DNA of 64,000 nucleotides from contig NC_091137.1 in assembly GCF_041381155.1 (NCBI RefSeq), forward strand, positions 16,053,765 to 16,117,764, in the 5' to 3' direction. Shown here one piece after another: positions 37,401 through 48,600 of the stretch (positions within the stretch are counted from its first letter, which is position 1; the number at the start of each line of letters is the position of its first letter). Source of the DNA: Argopecten irradians (lineage: Eukaryota; Mollusca; Bivalvia; Pectinida; Pectinidae). Under the pieces are notes generated by a model that saw only the letters and a list, made by a program, of their open reading frames with translations, did no database searches and was not told the origin of the DNA. A program made the translations under genes and the position numbers.

Positions 37401-40400
37401 GCCCACTACATATGGTATCCGCAGTGAGTGGACCCATGATAGAGCTTTATAGGCCCACTACATATGGTATCCGCAGTGAGTGGACCCATGATAGAGCTTT
37501 ATAGGCCCACTACATATGGTATCCGCAGTGAGTGGACCCATGATAGAGCTTTATAGGCCCACTACATATGGTATCCGCAGTGAGTGGACCCATGATAGAG
37601 CTTTATAGGCCCACTACATATGTATCCGCAGTGAGTGGACCCATGATAGAGCTTTATAGGCCCACTACATATGGTATCCGCAGTGAGTGGACCCATGATA
37701 GAGCTTTATAGGCCAACTACATATGGTATCCGCAGTGAGTGGACCCATGATAGAGCTTTATAGGCCCACTACATATGGTATCCGCAGTGAGTGGACCCAT
37801 GATAGAGCTTTATAGGCCCACTACATATGGTATCCGCAGTGAGTGGACCCATGATAGAGCTTTATAGGCCCACTACATATTGTATCCGCAGTGAGTGGAC
37901 CCATGATAGAACTTTATAGGCCTACTACATATGGTATCCGCAGTGAGTGGACCCATGATAGAGCTTTATAGGCCCACTACATATGGTATCCGCAGTGAGT
38001 GGACCCATGATAGAGCTTTATAGGCCCACTACATATGGTATCCGCAGTGAGTGGACCCATGATAGAGCTTTATAGGCCCACTACATATGGTATCCGCAGT
38101 GAGTGGACCCATGATAGAGCTTTATAGGCCCACTACATATGGTATCCGCAGTGAGTGGACCCATGATAGAGCTTTATAGGCCCACTACATATGGTATCCG
38201 CAGTGAGTGGACCCATGATAGAACTTTATAGGCCCACTACATATTGTATCTGCAGTGAGTGGACCCATGATAGAGCTTTATAGGCCCACTACATATGGTA
38301 TCCGCAGTGAGTGGACCCATGATAGAGCTTTATAGGCCCACTACATATTGTATCCGCAGTGAGTGGACCCATGATAGAGCTTTATAGGCCCACTACATAT
38401 GGTATCCGCAGTGAGTGGACCCATGATAGAGCTTTATAGGCCCACTACATATGGTATCCGCAGTGAGTGGACCCATCATAGAGCTTTATAGGCCCACTAC
38501 ATATGGTATCCGCAGTGAGTGGACCCATGATAGAGCTTTATAGGCCCACTACATATTGTATCCGCAGTGAGTGGACCCATGATAGAGCTTTATAGGCCCA
38601 CTACATATTGTATCCGCAGTGAGTGGACCCATGATAGAGCTTTATAGGCCCACTACATATGGTATCCGCAGTGAGTGGACCCATGATAGAGCTTTATAGG
38701 CCCACTACATATGGTATCCGCAGTGAGTGGACCCATGATAGAGCTTTATAGGCCCACTACATATTGTATCCGCAGTGAGTGGACCCATGATAGAGCTTTA
38801 TAGGCCCACTACATATTGTATCCGCAGTGAGTGGACCCATGATAGAGCTTTATAGGCCCACTACATATTGTATCCGCAGTGAGTGGACCCATGATAGAGC
38901 TTTATAGGCCCACTACATATTGTATCCGCAGTGAGTGGACCCATGATAGAGCTTTATAGGCCCACTACATATTGTATCCGCAGTGAGTGGACCCATGATA
39001 GAGCTTTATAGGCCCACTACATATGGTATCCGCAGTGAGTGGACCCATGATAGAGCTTTATAGCCCCACTACATATGGTATCCGCAGTGAGTGGACCCAT
39101 GATAGAGCTTTATAGGCCCATTATAGGCCTACTACATATGGTATCCGCAGTGAGTGGACCCATGATAGAGCTTTATAGGCCCACTACATATGGTATCCGC
39201 AGTGAGTGGACCCATGATAGAGCTTTATAGGCCCACTACATATTGTATCCGCAGTGAGTGGACCCATGATAGAGCTTTATAGGCCCACTACATATGGTAT
39301 CCGCAGTGAGTGGACCCATGATAGAGCTTTATAGGCCCACTACATATGGTATCCGCAGTGAGTGGACCCATGATAGAGCTTTATAGGCCCACTACATATG
39401 GTATCCGCAGTGAGTGGACCCATGATAGAGCTTTATAGGCCCACTACATATTGTATCCGCAGTGAGTGGACCCATGATAGAGCTTTATAGGCCCACTACA
39501 TATGGTATCCGCAGTGAGTGGACCCATGATAGAGCTTTATAGGCCCACTACATATTGTATCCGCAGTGAGTGGACCCATGATAGAGCTTTATAGGCCCAC
39601 TACATATGGTATCCGCAGTGAGTGGACCCATGATAGAGCTTTATAGGCCCACTACATATGGTATCCGCAGTGAGTGGACCCATGATAGAGCTTTATAGGC
39701 CCACTACATATGGTATCCGCAGTGAGTGGACCCATGATAGAGCTTTATAGGCCCACTACATATTGTATCCGCAGTGAGTGGACCCATGATAGAGCTTTAT
39801 AGCCCCACTACATATGGTATCCGCAGTGAGTGGACCCATGATAGAGCTTTATAGGCCCACTACATATTGTATCCGCAGTGAGTGGACCCATGATAGAGCT
39901 TTATAGGCCCACTACATATGGTATCCGTAGTGAGTGGACCCATGATAGAGCTTTATAGGCCCACTACATATTGTATCCGCAGTGAGTGGACCCATGATAG
40001 AGCTTTATAGGCCCACTACATATGGTATCCGCAGTGAGTGGACCCATGATAGAGCTTTATAGGCCCACTACATATGGTATCCGCAGTGAGTGGACCCATG
40101 ATAGAGCTTTATAGGCCCACTACATATTGTATCCGCAGTGAGTGGACCCATGATAGAGCTTTATAGGCCCACTACATATTGTATCCGCAGTGAGTGGACC
40201 CATGATAGAGCTTTATAGGCCCACTACATATTGGTATCCGCAGTGAGTGGACCCATGATAGAGCTTTATAGGCCCACTACATATTGTATCCGCAGTGAGT
40301 GGACCCATGATAGAGCTTTTATAGGCCCACTACATATTGTATCCGCAGTGAGTGGACCCATGATAGAGCTTTATAGGCCCACTACATATTGTATCCGCAG

Positions 40401-41553
40401 TGAGTGGACCCATGATAGAGCTTTATAGGCCCACTACATATGGTATCCGCAGTGAGTGGACCCATGATAGAGCTTTATAGGCCCACTACATATTGTATCC
40501 GCAGTGAGTGGACCCATGATAGAGCTTTATAGGCCCACTACATATTGTATCCGCAGTGAGTGGACCCATGATAGAGCTTTATAGGCCCACTACATATTGT
40601 ATCCGCAGTGAGTGGACCCATGATAGAGCTTTATAGGCCCACTACATATTGTATCCGTAGTGAGTGGACCCATGATAGAACTTTATAGGCCCACTACATA
40701 TGGTATCCGCAGTGAGTGGACCCATGATAGAGCTTTATAGGCCCACTACATATGGTATCCGCAGTGAGTGGACCCATGATAGAGCTTTATAGGCCCACAT
40801 ACATATGGTATCCGCAGTGAGTGGACCCATGATAGAGCTTTATAGGCCCACTACATATGGTATCCGCAGTGAGTGGACCCATGATAGAGCTTTATAGGCC
40901 CACTACATATGGTATCCGCTGTGAGTGGACCCTTGATAGAGCTTTATAGGCCCACTACATATGGTATCCGCAGTGAGTGGACCCATGATAGAGCTTTATA
41001 GGCCCACTACATATTGTATCCGCAGTGAGTGGACCCATGATAGAGCTTTATAGGCCCACTACATATTGTATCCGCAGTGAGTGGACCCATGATAGAGCTT
41101 TATAGGCCTACTACATATGGTATCCGCAGTGAGTGGACCCATGATAGAGCTTTATAGGCCCACTACATATTGTATCCGCAGTGAGTGGACCCATGATAGA
41201 ACTTTATAGGCCCACTACATATTGTATCCGCAGTGAGTGGACCCATGATAGAACTTTATAGGCCCACTACATATGGTATCCGCAGTGAGTGGACCCATGA
41301 TAGAGCTTTATAGGCCCACTACATATGGTATCCGCAGTCCGTGGCTTTATAGGGACCCATGATACGAGCGTTCCGCAGTGAGTGGACTCATGATAGAACT
41401 TGATAGGCCCACTACATATTGTATCCGCAGTGAGTGGACCCATGATAGAACTTTATAGGCCCATTACATATGGTATCCGCAGTGAGTTGACCCATGCTAG
41501 AGCTTTATAGGCCCATTACATATGGTATTCGCAGTGAGTGGACCCATGATAGA
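34470..41553 (+). repeat. 7.1-kb satellite-like array of a 52-bp unit
   Basis: About 135 head-to-tail copies. Taking CCCACTACATATGGTATCC as the start, the unit continues with GCAGTGAGTGGACCCATG and ATAGAGCTTTATAGG. Long runs are base-perfect (for example 36070-36700 and 37080-37900). The main variant replaces CATATGG by CATATTG and becomes frequent from about 38200 to 41300, so the array contains two intermixed subtypes. Copies at both edges are more diverged (34480, 35160-35500, 41330-41550). Rearranged or truncated copies occur at about 35575-35620, 36745-36775, 36895-37075, 37345-37370, 39115-39135 and 41335-41380. Open frames inside it are products of the repeat and not genes. Confidence 0.95.
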
Positions 41554-42608
41554 AAAGTGACACCTATCATTTCTATTCTATGTTATTTATTTTCTAAGTA
41601 AAAAGTAACAGATAATAATTTGATAAAATAAATGTTAAGTTTAAACAATCCAGTTAGGATTAAGTAAACATACAAAATATCTAAAACGGGAGTACATAAA
41701 ACACATTGTATACTGTACAAATAGGAAATGACAGTTTATAAATTACTCAATAATGTAATAATGCACACAGTATTGCGGTTGGGTGTTTGGTACTTATCTA
41801 TTTAATGAATGTTATGTTTGATATTTACACATAGTATGCATGATGTTCCAGTATATATCATAAGACTCATACTATATGCGTAAGTCTAAATATGCATAGA
41901 TAATTTTTCATGCTACCTTTTCCTCTTTATTGTGGCTAAACATTTAAAAATAATCTATCTATACTGAAATTTGTTTCCATGCTGTCGTGCTTTGAAATGC
42001 AATCAATTATACATGTACCTTTTAAATTTATTACCTATCTTGAAGGCATTTGTGCTACAACCGTTCGAAAAGTTTGAAATGTGTTTTTTAATCACAATTA
42101 AAACACAAACCACGCTGCGAATATACATCATGGCTTCCATGCATGAAAATAAAATGATTTCACAATTCATTCCGATATACACACAATATCAAAAAGTGAT
42201 GTCCTCGAGTCCATGCTTCTGAAGTGTTAAACACCTCATAACATTCCTTTTTAACTGTCTCTGTATTATATTGATCTTCGTCTATTTCTTTCCTTCTTGT
42301 CTCTCACACACGTGACAATCTAGTGCATATTAAAAATAATATACAGATCATAAAATCTGTGTGCCTTACTAATACTCTGAAATATGAATTGGTGGTTCAT
42401 TACGAAATTAGTTATTGTTTCCTTTGAAGTATGTATTACCGAATACAGGTAGATGTAGACAATCTCAACCACACACTTTGATCAAACGTCTTGGCGAATG
42501 TGCGGGCTCGCTTTCGTGGTGTTCGTTGTTTACAATAATGGATATTATTAACTAACATTTGAGTATATATTTTATATATTGACTATATGACGATACTGTG
42601 TAAGTTAT
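41554..42608. other. gene 3 downstream region, probable 3' UTR then spacer
   Basis: This lies between the array and the stop codon of gene 3 (minus strand). Minus-strand AATAAA hexamers at about 42027-42032 and near 41927 are candidate poly(A) signals, giving a 3' UTR of about 0.6-0.7 kb. An open frame at 41971-42222 (+) has no recognisable features. Confidence 0.4.
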
Positions 42609-45600
42609 CTACAATGTTAGTTTAGCCCGTGGTATGTGAATTCCGTGTGTATTCTCCACTAATTTCTGTACTTTTCCCCGTGAGCGTACTATGAGCGTTG
42701 CTAGGACGATACATGCCACCAGCATCACCAACACAAGTGCTGACATAGCAATGATAACAATGATGATTTCACTAGATCGGAAACAGTCGGACTCTGCTTC
42801 GGCTGAAAAAAGAACATTGAGTATACTTAATCATATCGATTAATGATATGATTACAAATGTTATTTCGTTTTTCAATGAGTCTTGAAAAGTAAATGATCA
42901 TTATCGAATATCTTTCATGAAGCCACTTTCAAATATAAATGTACGCAATATTTTCCAACCAGAAAATAATTGTAATTATGAGAAAATAAGAATATTCCTT
43001 TTAAAGAATTATCATAAAAAATATCATGGATTAATTAAGAATGATTTCCAACTTATGTTCTAGATGACCAAGTTTATAGTATTGACATTTTGTTTGTTAT
43101 TACCTGTTTCCTTTTTGGGTAGAACAATAGGTTTCTCAAGTACAGTGAACAACGCGGACACTGTGTGTTCATCTGTACTGTTGCTATGATCGTCAGCACT
43201 ACGACGTCTTCTGGCCACTCCTTGTCCGTTACAACTGGGCTATAAAACAAGTTTATAATGGTAAGTAAAACTTTTACGTAATAATGTTACAAAATAATGC
43301 AAAATGGTTATAGAAATCTAAAACAAAATCCCATGGTTTCAAAAGTTGACAGTACACGATTGGATATATTCCAGATGGTTACGTTTAGACTTGTACACTG
43401 AAGAACCGTTTATGTACATCGTAAAGTCATGAATGTATGTACTTGGCATTATTCTAGTTTCGTACATCTATTTTTTATTTATTTTGACAAAACATTAGAG
43501 AAAAAAAATTGCTTACTACTTCACAAGCGGCTTCATCCTCGGCTTTACATATCTTTACAACACACTGGATGAAAACCTGTTTGGAATCGTAGAACCGGAA
43601 ACCAAGCATGTGGAGGGCAGCGGCTGGGATGGGGGCAGTGAAATCGGGCGGCGTATAATCCATCTTCACTTGGCCTGGGGGGTCTTGCATCACAAGGTTT
43701 CCATCAGATGTTGGGCACCTATAAAGATAAAGATATCACTAAATAATAAACATTCCTCTTTGTATTCCAGTATAACCAGAAAAAATATAAATAATTAAAT
43801 TGATATAATCAAACGCAATGATCTTCAAAAAGCGTTCCAATGTGGGTAGTGCCACGACACACTGTTGGTCTATGACTTTGTACGTTCTGACACTATACAC
43901 ACGCGAAATGTCTTACACGTAAACCTGTCTATAGAGTCTTTATATATAGTGGAATGTTTTATTATTAATTCTGAGTTAATGTCAATTCAAGTGAGAACAT
44001 TTTTTTAATATTATTTCATTTACTTAAAATGCACTGCCATCAATATGCTTACTCTGAACATTTTATAATCGTGCTCTAAAATGATTAATTCCTATCGTGA
44101 TGCCATTGAAAAATATAACCACAACACAATGGAGGTTAGCAGAAAAAACTTGTATACAGAATAACAAAATGATATGTGTATAAATGCGTGTCCAGTCTTT
44201 ATTCTGAATCTATGAATTGGATGCTGGTATTTACATAATCATTCTGGTGAACATATAATCACTGATGTAAACACTTTTGATAATACTGGAAAGCTTAGGC
44301 CGAATGAGACGCTATGGTACATGTATCTGCTAGTGAAACATATATATTTCAAATACGTACCCATTGTCTAAAAGCACGACCTCAGTCTGTGTTCCTTCTT
44401 CGCCGTTATTGGCGACGCATTTTTCCAACAGGAGTGCAGTGTATACTGGAACAGAATGTTGATCGAAGGGTTCATATATCAGATTCGTGGAACATTTAAT
44501 ACACTTTATTTAAAAATAAAGATGCCATCTCTAATATTTTAGAGTCCAATAACTTACTCAAAACACACACTCGCTCACTAATTACATGGATAATCAACGT
44601 TTAATGATAACATTCTGTGATTATTAAACACTGATATTTACCGTCAGTTGAGGTTAGATAGACCATGTTGGTGAATTTCTCGCCTACGAAAAGAGCTCGT
44701 GCCAGAACGTTCTGGTTATCGTCGAGGAAGTGGAATCGCACAGGAGAGTAAGTCTTTTTCTCCTCATTTCTGGTCAAATTTCCACTGTAAACAAAAGCGG
44801 AAAATAATGGTTAGCGCAATAGGTATATCGTCGGAGAATTAAACATCGGTGTATTCGCGGTCAAATTAATTTCGGCGAACACTGATAATCGTTTGTTTTT
44901 CAAACGTGATTATTGACTTTCATAACATTCATGATCGATCGCTAGATAGTTACAAACATATTTACTATAGCCACGCCAGGTACTACCACTTGCACATGAA
45001 GTTATTCAATGTGGGATCATACAAAATGTATAATGCAAAGTCACGCGCAGGCGGCTTGATTGCCAGCTAGTATCTTTCCGATCATTGGGAGCAACAAACC
45101 TCCTAGTTGTTTTTTGTGAAAAGTTAAATAACCCATTGTATTCGGAATATAGACAAAAGAAATAGAAACCCTATATAAATTTTACTGTATCTAATTTGCA
45201 ATACGTGGAAATTTCCCGTAGCAAATCAAGAACTTTCTCCATACACAATTATATAACTACATATGTGCAACTATATGTAAAATGTAATATTGCTTGTTTG
45301 TTTTATAGATCAACGTCCTATTAACAGCCAGGGTCACAAAATGTAGTCAGATCGCATATTACTAATTATAACTGAAATATGGCCAGAGAAGGTACAGGGT
45401 GTTACATACCGTTGGTTAATGGAGCTGTCCATATCAGCTTCCATGGAGACGTTTGATGCGGGATGTGTACAGTTGAACGTGATGATACGATCGTTTCTGG
45501 TCTGGATAAATGAATGGAATCCTACCACTATGTCTGTGATGTAGGTGATGTCTCCTGTCTGGAATGGAAACATTTACGTGACGGAATGGCATAGTAAATT

Positions 45601-48600
45601 AAATTATTGACTATCAGACATAATCAACACACAGGTTCTGTTAAAAGTTTGTTTGAAAATATTTTTTGTATTTGGTATTTGTTTTGACTTTCTCATTTCG
45701 CTAACAATATTGAGGTAATACAAACAACATGCAAAAATCATATAACACTACTGTTGTACTGTAGTATCCACATTTACTACTCACTCCCTGATAAGCAATC
45801 ATGCACTCTAAAGCAATGAAAATAATAGCTATCATATAATGTAATGCGGATGGTGTACTTGCTGTTACCAGTAAAGAAAAAGTATTCGTGAGAGATAAAC
45901 TGGAAACTATTAAAAACTTATTTTGGATTAAATCAATGCGCATCAGATTATCATACTAACAGACTGTTTATTTTCTGATTTGACCTTTCAGCATTACCTA
46001 CCATTGGGTAGTCCTGAACTTCTGTAGCACCACATGTGGAGTTATCGAATCCAACGGATGATGTGAATTTACGGTAGCCCTCCACATCACTTGTCTCCTC
46101 CTGGAATCGACAGTCTGTCCGGGAAGTCGCTCCATAGATGGCGCCACTGAACCCTTCTGGAACCATCATACTGATCTTCATATCCGTACCGAGACATTCC
46201 CAGGTATCTGGAAGGAATCTTTAGTTGGCTGATTGCTGTATTTAGCTCTGAGGCGAAATAGTGATCTTTTATAAATATATATGAATCATTATTTGTTTTT
46301 GTCGTACATAACAACATAGATATAACATTTACATAAAGCCACCCGAAGTATTTGATCAATAAATATACTTTTTGAGTGCGTTTAAACATGGGCGATTGGT
46401 ACACAGTTCCATGAAGTTTCCTAAAAACGCTACTTGTAACCATCATCTATACCGCAGAGGAACCATTATATTGTGACACGTTATGTAATAATCGATAAGG
46501 AAGTTTGTTTGTGTACTATTGTATAAGTCGCATTTTGAGATGTGTACAAACCTATTGACAATGAATGAATAGTCAATACTTATTTCGAATACAAAAACCA
46601 TCATACAAATGTATTATTTCAACAGGATATTGATATGTAACAACGGATCTAGATTTTGCAAAAAAAAATCAATTCAAATATTCTACACATGTAATGATTT
46701 GATTAACTTGAGAACATTGGCTGGCAGTTTGTTCCTATTCTCGAGAGTAACTTATGTATGAGTATAAACGTCACATATAAACGTAAGATCAAATAGCAAA
46801 CTGAAAGCGGAAATGTAAATATTCAGGCATATGTCATATCATACCTGCTGTATTATTAGATGTACACAGGTGACGAACGCGCCAATTGCGTTGCCTAAAT
46901 GACTGTATACACCCATTAGTCAACTGATTTATTTGTATCCGTTGTAAATTGATAAATGTCTTAGGTCAAAACACTATAACATGAAATAGAATGGTCCCTT
47001 TTGATCGTAAGTTGATTCATTCCTCCGACACTGCTGTGATGTGTTTTATCATACACTATTTGTGATATTTAAATATTTGTAACAATCCGCAATTGTCAAT
47101 TTGTCTATAAAATCAAATAAATCATATTATGGTGCATTTGAAAAGAAACAGATAATTGATCATCAATCACTTCTGAAATACTGTTGCGAGAAGAAGAATG
47201 CAAAATGAATTGTAACCAAAAGTATTGAGCACATCACGACATGAAATAATTCATCTTAAACAAATTGTTAAATTATTGTATTCTTAGGTTTTAAAGGAAC
47301 TACATCATAGTCAACTGATATACGTTATGGATGAAGAACTTTTATTCATAGATAAAAATCAAAATATTTTGTTGTTTTTGGTGTTTTTTATATCCTTTCA
47401 TTTTTTACATTTTTGTTGTTTTCATGTGTACCACATATTCCATGATCTTCAAAAACTATTTTATATTTTCATTATTATTACTTAGTTAAATATTTATTTA
47501 TTTTTTAATGTAGATAACAGATGTCCAGCTTTTTTTATAATGCGAAACTGACAATGTATCATAGGGAGATATAATTAGTGTTGCCATAAATGGCTTTGTA
47601 ATTACGAGCATCTCTACACGCCTATGTCGACTCCAAATTATAATGTACATTAATTAAAATCTGTAACACCTTCACTTCACTAAGGTGGTAAGCCATTTCA
47701 ACTAAAAAGTTAATTATGTTTTGCGCAAAAACTCTAATTATGTTTAATTAGAACAAACTTCACATGAATGCTTATCACTTTACACAAGGAAGTGAATTAT
47801 AAATATCATAATTAGAAATATTTTATTACACATGCATACATTAAATATTCATTAGTAAAGTTATATGGAAAGCATTGCATTCAAATGTGAATGTGACGAG
47901 TGTAAATGGAAACAAGCCACTTGTACTTCCTAATGGTCCATTATGTTTATGAAACATCTTAATTGGAATTATGCTTTTCATATTCTATGATTTAATCCAG
48001 TTGCCCAAATAATAATTCTTACCTTGAAATATTTGACAAAATACGGTATTGTCGGAAGATAGGATTTCAACGTGAACGCAATATTTAAGCGTAAACGTTG
48101 TTCTGTAAAAAGAACACCTATAAATTGTTGATATACATGGGGAGGGTAGGGTCTTTAAGTGACCCTGTCTGATAGTAAGACATTAAACATGATAAAACAA
48201 AACATGTTTCAAAATTATTTTTTTTAAAGTATTATATCACTAAAAATAGTTGTTATCAATTCTCACATTTTATTTTATGTAAACAAATGAAAAACTACTC
48301 CTTTTTTATTAACAACTACACTTTTTTACTCAACGAACTACGTATATACCCATCTCAACAAATTTAGGTAGGCAGATTTCTGAATTACGACGACTGTGAT
48401 AATAACCCCTATAGTATCGAGTGTTTGGTTTGGAATGTAAAGTATAAACAATTCTATTAAATGTCTCAAAATATATTGGATACATGTATTCAATAATGAT
48501 AATATTTGAATGACACAAATTAAGGCCATTAACAGTAACAATTAAAAAAAACAAGTTCCTGGTTCGAAACCCAGTATGGTTGTCACATTCTCTTCAATTC

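Noticed and set aside
40231-40428. Open frame inside the 52-bp array
   Set aside because: It is the repeat unit read through in successive frames, and it opens only where single-base variants allow.
24030-41553. Possible common origin of the gene 2 minisatellite and the 7-kb array, as both have 52-bp units
   Set aside because: Apart from a short ACATATG word the two units share no alignable sequence, so the equal length looks coincidental.
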